Origin: Cladosporium sp. IMV 00045
Taxonomy: Eukaryota > Ascomycota > Dothideomycetes > Cladosporiales > Cladosporiaceae
Direction of reading: 5' to 3'
DNA length: 33,882 nt
Assembly (NCBI GenBank): GCA_001931905.2
Contig: MSJI02000139.1
Coordinates: forward strand, 1-33,882
Below are positions 21,415 to 31,128 of the stretch, piece after piece. The position numbers and the translations under genes were made by a program. Every line of letters begins with the position of its first letter. Position 1 is the stretch's first letter. The notes under the pieces were generated by a model. That model did not search any database and was not told where the DNA came from. It was given only the letters and a program-made list of their open reading frames with translations.

Positions 21415-23048
21415 TCACATGCCCTCGAAACCATCCTCATCCTCAGCATCAACATCGCCCTCAGCAATCTCCTTCGCCAACTCCCTCTCGCGCTCGCGCG
21501 CCTTGGTCGCCTCGGCGATCTCCTGCCTGTGCTTGTGCATGGGGTAGCGCATGGCCATGACGCACTCGTCGCGCATGGACAGCAGGGCGGAGATGCGGGC
21601 GTGGAAAGCCTCGCTGGGCTCGGTGGTGCTGTAGGCGTCGCGCTGCGGCACGGTGACCATGTGGCCCTGCGCGTGGTCGAGCGAGGCCTCGATGACGCCG
21701 TCGCGGATCGCCTTGGCCGTGATGTACTCGGCGCTCTCCTCGCTGTCGACGCCCAGGCGCGTGCAGATGTCGCGCAGGCTGATGCGCGAGTAGGACAGGG
21801 AGAGCATGCGCACGCCCGTCTTGATGACGTTCTGGCGCAGGCGCAGGATCAGCGTGTACGTTCCGTCCTTCTTGAAGACTGCCGCGAAGGTCTCGACGCA
21901 TTTGAGGAAGGCTTGCAGGTCGCCCACGCGCACGGCTTGCACGAGCTTGAAGTAGGGGTGGAGGGCTGCTTCGAGGTTGGGCTGGCGGAAGAGCGAACGC
22001 TCGGGGATGTCGCCCATGAGGAGGTTGACAACAACGAGCAGTTTGGTGGCTTGCTGGTAGAAACCGGCGGCTGTGGAAGATGTGGGAGATTTGCGGGTGG
22101 CGGAAGTGAGGTGTTCGTGAGCTTGGGTGTAGGAGAGCTGGATGGCGCGGATGCGGCCAAGGTAGTAGAGGTAGCGGCAGACTTGGTTGTTCGAGGCCGC
22201 GGTAGGGAACTGCGTTTGCGCAATGAGGAGATCGGCCTGTGTGATGTCGGCGGTCGAGATGTAATTGCGGAGCAGCAGCACGGTGACTGCGGCCTGAGTA
22301 TCGGCATCCTTCCTCAGAACGGCAGATCGCAGTGCTGCGAGCAGCTTTGGTCGAACGTTGATCACGGGTGATTGCTTTGAAGGCGGCTTCGGGTTGAGCT
22401 GCTCGTGGAACAGTGCATAGTAGTAGTAGGCCTTTGCGCCTATCGGGTCGAGAGTCCTTCGGTTGAAGTCACGCAGTTTCTCAACGAACTTATCACTGAA
22501 GTTGGCGCCCTTCTCATACTGCTCGCTGTCGTACAGATATACCTGCTTGTTGTCAGCATGCTTGCACCGCAATGCATCCAATGTATCCGCGCCATACCTG
22601 TACCAACACGCCGAGGTATGACCAAATCTCGGGTATCTGCTCCTCATCACTGTCCTTGCTAGCCTTTGATGCGCCATTCTGCGAGACCTCCTTGTTTTGC
22701 GGAAGCAGACTCTCCAATACTCTTCTTGCCGGGTAGTTGGGGTTAGGGAAAGCGGTACGAAGGGCCACCAGGATGGCTGTTGCTGCGTCCTTCGACTTGC
22801 GGATGGTGGAGATGGATCGCAGAGCGCGGAGTGTGAAGCGGGAGTCGAACGTCTCGACGGCTTGAGAGAGGAGGTCGAAATTGTCGATTATAACTGCAGA
22901 TTGAATGTCAGTATCATGTTGCTACATAGATGGATCAATCGCGGCGTTTGCTGGACGTACTGCGCTCGACTGGCTTCTCTGGCGCCGGACCTGAGGCCTC
23001 GACCTGCTTTTCTGCCGCGACGGCGTCGACTTCCATCTTGTCTGCCAT
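21415..23048 (-). CDS. RPN3: 26S proteasome regulatory (19S lid) subunit Rpn3
   Basis: Three exons, 23048-22961, 22893-22598 and 22542-21415, encode 503 residues, the usual size for Rpn3/PSMD3. Introns are 22894-22960 (GTACGT..CTGCAG) and 22543-22597 (GTATGG..AAGCAG), and both joins keep the frame. The start is MADKMEVDAVAAEKQVE. Family patterns follow: NFDLLSQAVETFDSRFTLRA, VYLYDSEQYEKGANFSDK and YLYYLGRIRAIQLSYTQAHE. The PCI domain lies near the C-terminus (LIRLRQ-like LRLRQNVIKTGVRMLSLSYS, ISLRDICTRLGV), ending in an acidic tail. Rpn3 is a structural PCI subunit of the lid, next to Sem1 and Rpn7, in the nucleus and cytosol. It shares a 492-base promoter with SPC34 on the other strand. A second lid gene, RPN5, lies 6 kb further right. 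Confidence 0.95.
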
Positions 23049-23540
23049 GGTGGAGCAGATGGAAGTTGTGTGGTGGGTGGTTGATGGGGAAGAGTAAGTG
23101 GTGGTGGTGGCGTGGATGGGGTGTTGTTCTCACTACGTACTATAGCAGCAGCCCGATGCAACTGGTGACGGACAGCTCAGGGCTTGGCGTTGCTGGAAGG
23201 CTTGACATCACAGCTTTGAGACGCGTTCACAGACTCGTGTTTACACTTCTTTGCAAATGATTGCAAGAAACATTTAATTACGATCAGATGGATTGATTGA
23301 AGCAACTGTAATCAATTTCAATCAAATAGACAACTTTTTTTTTGCGACTAGGTCTTTCACTCTCCAACTGCTCCCTTGCACATTGACGACCTCATACTGG
23401 AAGCGGCGATAGATCCCCACCAAAATTTAAAGTAAACACTCTTGCACCATCTTCACCACCAACAACAGCAACAACACCAACCCTCGAAAACACCACACAA
23501 AACTGGCCACACCAAAACACTCCCCCCAAACTCTCCAACC
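23049..23540. promoter_or_regulatory. Bidirectional promoter between RPN3 and SPC34
   Basis: The start codons of the divergent genes are 492 bases apart, so both promoters lie here. AATTTCAATCAAA at 23314-23326 also occurs in front of the CorA-type gene. A CA-rich 5' untranslated stretch (CACCAACAACAGCAACAACA at 23455-23474) precedes SPC34. No proteasome-type GGTGGCAAA element is seen. Confidence 0.55.
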
Positions 23541-24302
23541 ATGACATCCCTCCTCTCCTCCCACCTCGAGCAAATCTCCCTATGCTCCAACTCAATCGCC
23601 TCCCTCCCCTTCCAAGGGCCCAAGATCTTCACCAACGCCCTGCTGAACACCCACGACATCACCTCCCTGATCCGCGACACGGAAGCGCACGAGCGGGCCC
23701 TCTTCCACCTCGCCCCACCTCCCATGCCCGCCAAAGCGTCCAACGCCGAGTACACCACCAGCGCCGGCGCCAGCACCATCGCGCCAGCACCGCAGCGACG
23801 CGCGACCGTGTACGGCGGCCCGCGCCAGCCGAAGAATAAAGCCGTCGCCGCGGTGCTGGGAGGGGACTTGTACACGCGCACGCGCGCGCCGGAGAACGCG
23901 CGGCAGAAAGGCGAGATTGATGTTGAGGCTTTGCTGCATGGAGCGGAGAAGTTGGCGGCTGTTTATCCTATTCCGGGAGCGAACGAGAGGATTTCGCAGT
24001 TGAGGAGGAGACATCAGCAGCTCGCGGCGAATATCGAGCATTACGAGGGTCGCGTGGCGTTGCAGACTAGGGAGTTGGAGAGGATGCATAGGCCTTCTGG
24101 GATGAGTGATTATGGGAATGAGGATGAGGAGATGGGGGAAGAGGAGGTGTTGGGGGAAGCAGAGGAGGAGCTTGTGGCGCCGATGACTAAGGAGGATTTG
24201 ACCAGGGAGGAGGAGGAGATTAGGGAGTTGGAGAGGAAGAAGAGGGGTCTGGAGGACAGGGTTACGGGGATGGAGAGGGATCTTGGTGGGCTTATGAGAT
24301 GA
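23541..24302 (+). CDS. SPC34: DASH (Dam1) complex subunit Spc34
   Basis: A single exon of 253 codons starts at the ATG of 23541 (MTSLLSSHLEQISLCSNSIA). The family pattern is clear at once: SLPFQGPKIFTNALLNTHDI and TSLIRDTEAHERALF, the conserved N-terminal block of fungal Spc34. A Pro/Ala-rich linker follows, then GEIDVEALLHGAEKLAAVYP and NERISQLRRRHQQLAANIEH. The C-terminal third is a charged coiled coil (LTREEEEIRELERKKRGLED) ending MERDLGGLMR. Spc34 belongs to the ten-subunit DASH complex, which forms rings or patches on microtubules and links kinetochores to the spindle. It is specific to fungi. The length is close to the usual 230-300 residues. No intron is needed. The gene is divergent from RPN3 with no sign of a joint function. 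Confidence 0.92.
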   Translation: MTSLLSSHLEQISLCSNSIASLPFQGPKIFTNALLNTHDITSLIRDTEAHERALFHLAPPPMPAKASNAEYTTSAGASTIAPAPQRRATVYGGPRQPKNKAVAAVLGGDLYTRTRAPENARQKGEIDVEALLHGAEKLAAVYPIPGANERISQLRRRHQQLAANIEHYEGRVALQTRELERMHRPSGMSDYGNEDEEMGEEEVLGEAEEELVAPMTKEDLTREEEEIRELERKKRGLEDRVTGMERDLGGLMR

Positions 24303-25980
24303 GCGTGGAGAGCAGAGGACTTGAAGAGAGTCTCAGTGAAAGCATCTGTGGTGCTTTTCACGTTCACTATTACGACAAGGCCGGGCGCAACAGATACCGC
24401 CAGTGGAGATGCGGCACGCACTTGTTCTACGAGTCCCGGGGCGCCTTGATCTGGGCCGACATCGACGCCAACCATCGAATTGCCGTTCTGGTGCGAAATA
24501 GAACATGGACGATGCCACGGCTATCTTCCAGCGAGAACGGGATCATATTCGTCATCCGCATGAAATTGCCTGCTAGCAAGGACTACCTCGTTGCATGCGC
24601 AATCTCAAACGAGACTTGGAATCTGGTGCTCATGACAAGCGCTCTGATTCCGTTACTCTACAGGTTTCAATGGGGGACGCGGATTCGCTCTCAGCAAGAG
24701 CAAATGCACGAGGCATGAGTCGCCCATTCCTGAAGAAGCAACCAGAATACCTTGATAACAGAGGATTAAAGGCGACGGTGGAAGTGGTGAATGAGGAAGG
24801 GTAGAAGCTCGAGCAAGCAAGATGTGTTGAACGCTTTCGAAGAGTGGTTCGGCCAGTATTTGGCAGGCAGTTTTGCAACTAGAACACGGTAGGGGTGAGT
24901 TGGTGTATCAATCCATCGTCCACCTATTCCGCGATCATGGCCGACTTGTGGCAGACAGTGTCGTCGATGAGAGTGGTCTTGAGGTATTGAACAGTGGTTT
25001 TGAATGATGGTATCAAACACTATCGTAAATTGAGGGAATTAATCCATTGGCGACGACAAATATACTTGCAGTTGTTTTATCGTTTTCATTTTGCGTGTTC
25101 TGTCATTCTCTACTGTTTGTGCCCATAACGAGATGTGGAAAAGGTGCACAGGAAATATGTATAGAGTACCTACGTGTATGTTCAACTTCAGACGACTTCA
25201 CTTACACCTCACAACCGACTTCACTTCTCGAGACACATCAAATGTCTTTATTTCAACACCACTATGAGAGGTACATAGGTAAGGTACATATGTATGCACA
25301 AATTCTTACACCCACACAACTTCAAATCGCGTTTCCCCCTTAACGCCACAACAGCATGCCATCATTGTGGCTGCTCTGCAATTCCCATCACCCGATGATC
25401 GTGACACCCGACCAGCATCATCGTGGGGGATCGAGTGGACACCGGCTGCTCGATGGAGACGCGTGCATGTAATGGGATTGCATCTGCTTATTTTCCAGAA
25501 TGGGTTCCTGGCAGGAGTATGTGAATTGTATTTTTTGGATGGCATAGTACATCGAGACGAGTGCGTGGTGATTAACTCGTCGAGAGAAGAGGTACCTCCT
25601 ACCTCCAGGCGTGTACATAGGCAGTGGGCTAGATCGAGGCCTGTTGTGGATCTTCGGCTGGGTTCTCTGCCACATCTCCCCCAACAAGCTCGAGCCAATG
25701 ACGTGATACGCATGCGATGGAGGAGCGAGGCCTCGCGTTGCCTTTCGCGCTGTAGAGTTCATGGCGGCAGGACAGCTATGGGCGGGAGAGGGCGAAACCA
25801 AGGGAAACCTGTTTCCCTTTGAAAGAGGAGTAAAATTAACAGGGGTCCCTGTAAGCTTTCCTTCCTTTCTCTCTTCCTTGGTAATAAACCTATTTAATCG
25901 CTCTTTCTCCTTTGCTTGGACATTTTATGTTGTGGAGCGTTCTAGTTCAATTGATTTTTGCTTTCTGGATCTTGAAGAAA
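24303..25980. other. Long intergenic stretch between SPC34 and the repetitive-protein gene
   Basis: Nearly 1.7 kb without a convincing gene, the largest gap in the right part. A plus-strand frame of 139 codons (24299-24718) overlaps the SPC34 stop but lacks family character. Small direct repeats around GGTACATA occur at 25270-25290, and GAGGTACCTCCTACCTCC lies at 25589-25606. The last 150 bases are T-rich and should be the promoter of the next gene. An unrecognised noncoding transcript cannot be excluded. Confidence 0.45.
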
Positions 25981-28352
25981 ATGGAAGACCTCAAGAAGCA
26001 GACTGCGGGCCTGCAAGGTATGTCTCTATGGAGGCTGTTCTTTTGAGTTGAGAAGGGAGAGGGGAGGTGCTTTGGTTCAGGGTGTCTCGTTGCTGTGCTT
26101 TTTGGCTGGACTTAGACTTGATCTACCTATTTGGATGGCTTGAGTCTGATGTATAGCTTGCCAGCAATGTTAAGCTATTCTGCTTAGCAACAGCTCACGA
26201 ATCGTTACAAGCCAAATGTACAAGACAAGCATGCTGACAGACACCTACAGACGGCGTGTCGAAGATCAGCATGGTCGACAACGACCTCAAGTCCGCCCCC
26301 AAAAAGACTCCCCAGAAGCTTGGAAACAAAGCGGCGGGAAGCACTCCATCGAAGAGCGGTGCATCGACACCCGCAAAAGTGACCCCGTCGAAAGCTGTTT
26401 CCGGCGTAGGCTCAGCTGCCTCCGGAGCGACGGGCACCGCAAAGTCTACCGTCAACAAGACACCAGCCAAGAAAGCGACTGGTGCCGCCAACGGAGCGAC
26501 CTCTGCTGCAAAAGACACTGCCGGCTCTGCCACGAAACCTGCCCGCTCGGCCATCGGCTCGAAGAAGCCCATTCAGTCCACGCCTGAGCCTTCTCGCAAG
26601 AAGCCTGTCGAGGAAGCTACAAGTAACGTGCAGAAGACTGCTCGCGGTGCGGCGGGTGCTGCGAAGAAGCCGACTGCCACAGCCGATAACGCTACTTCTC
26701 AGGCCAAGGCTGGTGCTCAGAACCCGGTTGGTCAGGTGCAGAAGACGGCTGGTCAGGCACAAAAGACTGCCGGTGGAGCCACAAACCAGGTGCAAAAGAC
26801 TGCTGGTCAGGCAGGGAAGGCTGCAGGTGGTGCAACGGATCAAGTGCAGAAGACTGCGGGCTCCGTGGCTGGCAAGGCTTCGGCTCCTGTGAAGAAGACC
26901 GCAGGCCAGGTTGGCGGAACCGCTCAGAAGGGAGTTGGCGCTGGTGAGCTTTACACCCAGAAGTTTGATGGTGAGAATGTACTAACGACCAACTCAGCCG
27001 GAGACACAGCTCAGAAGGGCACCGGCCAGGCGACCAACGCCCTCAACAAGACAACCGGCGCGGCCGGCAAAGGAATCAACAAGACCACAGACACCGCAGG
27101 ACAAGGCGTCAACAAGACCGTTGGAACCGCGACAGGTACGTCCGCGCCGCACCTGAACATGGCAGGCCACCCCGACGAGATCGCGGCGTGGCTTCCAGAC
27201 TGGCTCACGTGCCGGTGGAAAGCTGCCGATCAAGCGCGGAAGTGATGGGAAATAAGAGATCATTCCACAAGTGTCAAATGCTGATGGCTGTCATCAGGCA
27301 AACTCGACCAGGCGACTGGCGGCAAGAGCTCGCCCGTGACCAAGAAGGTCGGCCAGGCGACACAGGGCGCCACCAAGACTGCTGGCGATGCTGGCAAGAC
27401 GGCCACTTCGACCGTGGGCCAGACCGGCAAGAACGTTGGCGGTACGGCGCAGGGTGCTGTGGGCAATCTGAAGAAGACTGGCACAGATACAGTCGGCGCT
27501 GCTTCTCGTGGAGATGTCAAGGGTACACTTGGAGGAGCCGCAAAGGGCACCGGCCAGACAGTCGGCGGGGTCGGAAGTGGAGCAGGAAAGACTGTGAATG
27601 ATGCTGGAGAGGGTGCGAACAAGCTGGTCGGCGGTGCTGGCAAGAATCTTGGTAAGCAATCCCCCGTCCATATTTGCTATAGAACATCAGCTGACAACGT
27701 CTCAAGGCAACACGATCGGAGGCCCCGCAGGCAAAGGCGTCGGCAAGACGACAGGAAACGTCGGCAAGACACTGTCGAACACCACCTCTGGAGTCGGCCA
27801 GACCATGTCGGACACCACCAGCGCTCTTGGAAGAGGCGACGTCAAAGGCGTTGCTTCCGGAGCCGCTAGCGGCGCAGGAAACACAGTTTCCGGTGCTGGT
27901 AAAGGAGTGGGCAAGACGGTCGAAGGCCTCGGAGACAGCGTGACTGGTGCTATGCCTGGCGGCGGTGGCCGCGTGGGCTCAGCTCTCGGCGGAGTCACGA
28001 AGGGAGTCGGTGAGTTTGAATCTCGAGATACATGCTCTCGACACCCCAGCTAACAAATTCCAGGTGACACCGCAACCCACGTCACCGGCGGTCTCGGAGA
28101 AGGCGTCGGCAGATTGGGCAAGGGGGACGTCGTTGGCGGCCTCGGATCGACCTTGGGAGGTGTTGGTATGCCCCGCTGTGCTTTGCGCAAGCCTCCATCA
28201 ATGAGACAGTTGCTAATTGATTGACAGGCAAAGGACTAGGCTCCCTAGGCTCTGGTGTGATGGGCGGTCTCGCCGGCAAGAAAAAGGCACCCGAGGAAGA
28301 AGAGGAGGGCGAGAGCGATAGCGATCGTCAAGCAAATAGCGGATTTTTCTAG
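25981..28352 (+). CDS. Repetitive hydrophilic LEA-like protein, seven exons
   Basis: Exons are 25981-26017, 26251-26943, 26998-27135, 27298-27651, 27707-28009, 28064-28165 and 28228-28352, giving 583 residues. All six introns have GT..AG ends, and intron 2 has a perfect ACTAAC branch. Every intron is phase 1 after a G, mostly inside a Gly codon. The start is MEDLKKQTAGLQ-DGVSKIS. The protein is almost free of large hydrophobic residues and built from degenerate Lys/Thr/Ala/Gly repeats, such as VQKTAGQAGKAAGGATDQ (18-residue period) and GKGVGKTVEGLGDSV, ending in an acidic tail (EEEEEGESDSD). It has no signal peptide and no membrane helix. This resembles group 3 LEA and other desiccation or stress hydrophilins, which shield proteins and membranes in drying cells. 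That role is only an inference from composition. The likely state is disordered, with weak amphipathic helix propensity. Confidence 0.82.
26736..26870 (+). repeat. Tandem 54-base coding repeat (18 residues), 2.5 copies
   Basis: Units start at 26736, 26790 and 26844. They encode VQKTAGQAQKTAGGATNQ, VQKTAGQAGKAAGGATDQ and the partial VQKTAGS. They lie within exon 2 of the LEA-like gene. Flanking sequence keeps a looser version of the same pattern. Confidence 0.85.
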
Positions 28353-29051
28353 AGAGAAGTTGATTTGTTCTCTTCGCGGATTGAGTCCTGGTTGAAGTTG
28401 GTGTGGATTCTTTTGACGAGATATGTAAGATTATGGCCTTTGGATTTAGTTTTACGAAAAGCATGGGTTAGCGTAATGAGAATTATGGATGACTTTTTGG
28501 ATTTGGATGTCGGCTCTCTTGGTCTTCAGGTCTTTCGCGATCTTCCATTTCCGGTGATGTCGTCCACTGACGGGTTGACTATCCGGTACATGCGGGGGTG
28601 TATGCGTCCTGGAATCACAAGGCGTTGGTGATGAAGTGTATGTACCTATCGTTCGCTTTAGGCCCAGCTTGGCATTGATTTAGCCAAAACTAGACATGGA
28701 TGAAGAAGATGATATTGACTTGGATTGTGTGCAATTTTTGAATGTTTTGTCATATTTGACGTATCGAGCTCGTTCGCAAAACATTCAAAGCCATCAATAT
28801 TCTGGTGACGATGGCAGTTGCGAGGCGGCAAGTCCCGCTTGTTGCTTGCTGGCGGCACGTCAGCGACGTTTGGATGCTTCAAGCGGTCGATTGCACAACA
28901 CAGCTACCTACATACACCATCAACCCACGCGACCACCTTTCACCTATCCACATCACTATAGTCTCACCGCAGACTACAACAAGCAAAGCTGCTCTGAAGT
29001 ACCACCTCCAAACCCTTCGACAAAGCAAACCCATCCCAGCTCGCCGCCGCC
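28353..29051. other. Intergenic region before RPN5
   Basis: About 700 bases hold the 3' flank of the LEA-like gene and the RPN5 promoter. GGCGGCAAG at 28824-28832 differs at two positions from the yeast proteasome element GGTGGCAAA, which is too weak to call. No gene is seen. Confidence 0.45.
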
Positions 29052-30593
29052 ATGTCGGGCGAGATCATCAAGGCCGACAAGGACTTCACCAAGGAGGTCG
29101 ACGCCGCCCTCCCGGAGGCGGAGAAACAAGCTCAGAATGGACAGACCCAAGGCGCGGTAGAGAAGCTGCTGGCGCTGGAGAAGCAGACCCGCCAGGCGTC
29201 CGACCTGCCTTCCACGTCCCGAGTCATTGTCGCCATCGTCACGATATGCAAGAACAGCGGCGACTGGTCGCTCCTGAACGAGCAGGTGCAGGTGTTGAGC
29301 AAGAAGCATGGTCAGCTCAAGCAGGCCATCACCAAGATGGTGCAGGTGGTCATGGGCTTCCTTGACGATGCGCCGAACCTTGATGTGAAGCTGAGCGTGA
29401 TTGAGACTTTGAGAACTGTCACAGAGGGCAAGGTATGAACTGTTCGTGTGGAGTGAATGCTTTGCTGGATGCTAACGTTCCATCAGATCTTCGTCGAGGT
29501 CGAGCGCGCAAGAGTGACCCGCATTCTCTCCACCATCAAGCACGAGCAAGGCGACATTGCTGCAGCAACGGACGTCCTCTGCGAGCTTCAGGTTGAGACT
29601 TTTGGATCTATGCAACGCAGGGAAAAGACGGAGTTCATTTTGGAGCAGGTTGCACTGTGCATTGAGAAGGGCGACTGGACACAAGCAGGCATTTTGAGCA
29701 GGAAGATCAGCACAAGGTACTTCGCGCGCAAGCCAAAGAAGTCTGCCGAGCAGGTTGAGAAGGAAAAGAAAGAGAAGGAAGAGAAGGAGCGCATGCGAGC
29801 CGATGGTACTATTGGCGAGGAAGAGCCTGTGGATGACGATGTTACGGACCTTAAGCTGCGCTACTACGAGCAGCAAATCACTCTCGCGAAGCACGATGAC
29901 AAGTACCTGGAGGCTTGCAAGAACTACAGGCAAGTCTTGGACACCGAGGCTGTGGAGGAGAACCCAGAGCTTCTCAAGGCTACCCTGCAGCGGGTTGTCT
30001 ACTTCATCCTTCTCGCACCTTACGACAACGAGCAATCCGACCTTCTGCACCGCATCGCGCAGGACTCTAGGCTCGAGGACACCTGCCCGAAGGAGCACTC
30101 TCTCCTCAAACTCTTCACTCTCGCCGAGCTCATGCGCTGGCCTCACATCGAGTCGAATTACGGCCATCAATTGTGCAGCACCGACATCTTCGACGTGAAG
30201 GAGAACTCGAAGGACCCGAAGGCGCACCAGCGCTGGCTCGACCTGCGCAAGCGCGTCATCGAGCACAACGTCCGCGTTATCGCCAAGTACTACACTCGCA
30301 TCCACTTCTCGCGTCTCACGCAGCTTCTTGACCTGCCACCCAAGGAGACTGAGAAGTACATTTCCGACTTGGTCGTCAACAAGACCATCTACGCTCGCAT
30401 CGATCGCCCCGCACAGCTCGTCAGTTTCGAGAAGAAGCGTGATGCCGACGAGGTGCTGAACGAATGGAGTGGTAACATGAAGAGCTTGCTTGGACTGTTG
30501 GAGCGCATCGACCACCTCATCACCAAGGAGGAGATGATGGCGCGCATTCAGCCGGTGGCCGAGAAGAGCTCCAAAAATGTGAAGGCGAATTGA
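29052..30593 (+). CDS. RPN5: 26S proteasome regulatory (19S lid) subunit Rpn5
   Basis: Exons 29052-29432 and 29487-30593 encode 495 residues. The 54-base intron (GTATGA, GCTAAC branch, CATCAG) falls between codons, joining LRTVTEGK to IFVEVERARVTRILSTIKHE. Family patterns of Rpn5/PSMD12 are strong: DFTKEVDAALPEAEKQAQ, GDIAAATDVLCELQVETFGS, MQRREKTEFILEQVALCIEK and LKLRYYEQQITLAKHDDKYL. The C-terminal PCI domain covers IEHNVRVIAKYYTRIHFSRL, LTQLLDLPPKETEKYISDLV and VNKTIYARIDRP, followed by the long terminal helix that joins the lid helical bundle. Rpn5 holds together lid subunits and contacts Rpn11. The ATG has a favourable context (GCCGCCATGT). A Lys/Glu-rich insert (KEKKEKEEKERMRA) sits near residue 240, where fungal members vary. 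It reads in the same direction as the LEA-like gene and the esterase. Confidence 0.95.
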
Positions 30594-31128
30594 AATGATT
30601 GAGGTAGGGGAACTCCATGATCACGTCGCCAATATATGGCGCCACAACAAGTTTCGAGGATTCGGCAATAATGCATGAGTATACAATGTATCATAGAAAT
30701 CAAATATTACTTCCAGAGTCCAATGCGATCAAGTTTCACTAATCAACATGAAGATCGCTCGCTAGCATCCCTGGCGATTGAAATTAATATGCTTGATCAT
30801 CCAAGGCACCGACAACGCTGACGTCCGCATCCGTCACGTTTCTCCGCATCGGCAAACTCGTCCCAATCTTCTGCCGGTGCCCAACTACCGTTTCGTGCCC
30901 TTGACCATCAAACCCACGAAACACCTCGGACCGTGTATGGTTCTGGGCAATAACCGAAATCATGAATCTAAACGACATCGGGGACCAGCTCTGGATAAAT
31001 GGGTGAGTCCCCGACTTTGATCTTTTGCACAATTCGTGCTTCGCCCTCTTTTTGTAGGGTGTTGTGCATTATCTCACATCGTCTCTCCTCTCTCTCTTTT
31101 TAGTCAGTCCTTCTACCAGCAAGGCAAG
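30594..31128. other. Intergenic region before the esterase gene
   Basis: The 3' flank of RPN5 and the promoter of the tannase/feruloyl esterase gene. A pyrimidine tract (TCTCTCCTCTCTCTCTTTTT) at 31082-31101 lies directly before the start and looks like a core promoter or 5' untranslated element. No gene was found. Confidence 0.5.

Noticed and set aside
21529..22371. Long plus-strand open frame (280 codons) opposite RPN3
   Set aside because: It is the mirror of the RPN3 coding strand, rich in Val/Gly/Ala as expected from antisense of a GC-biased gene, with no family pattern.
22739..22749. GGGGTTAGGG near 22740 as a third telomere-like site
   Set aside because: Only one TTAGGG unit, and it lies within the RPN3 coding exon, where the sequence is explained by conserved codons.
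24299..24718. Plus-strand ORF of 139 codons overlapping the SPC34 stop by four bases
   Set aside because: The ATGA overlap looks like a bacterial arrangement and is not expected here; no family pattern was recognised, so it was left as intergenic or 3' untranslated sequence.
25306..25713. Minus-strand ORF of 135 codons in the SPC34 to LEA-like gap
   Set aside because: Its overall composition looks random, there are no splice partners, and another open frame lies in the same place on the other strand.
29472..30515. Minus-strand open frame of 347 codons opposite RPN5
   Set aside because: It is antisense to a strongly conserved coding exon; its Leu/Val-rich sequence has no domain character.
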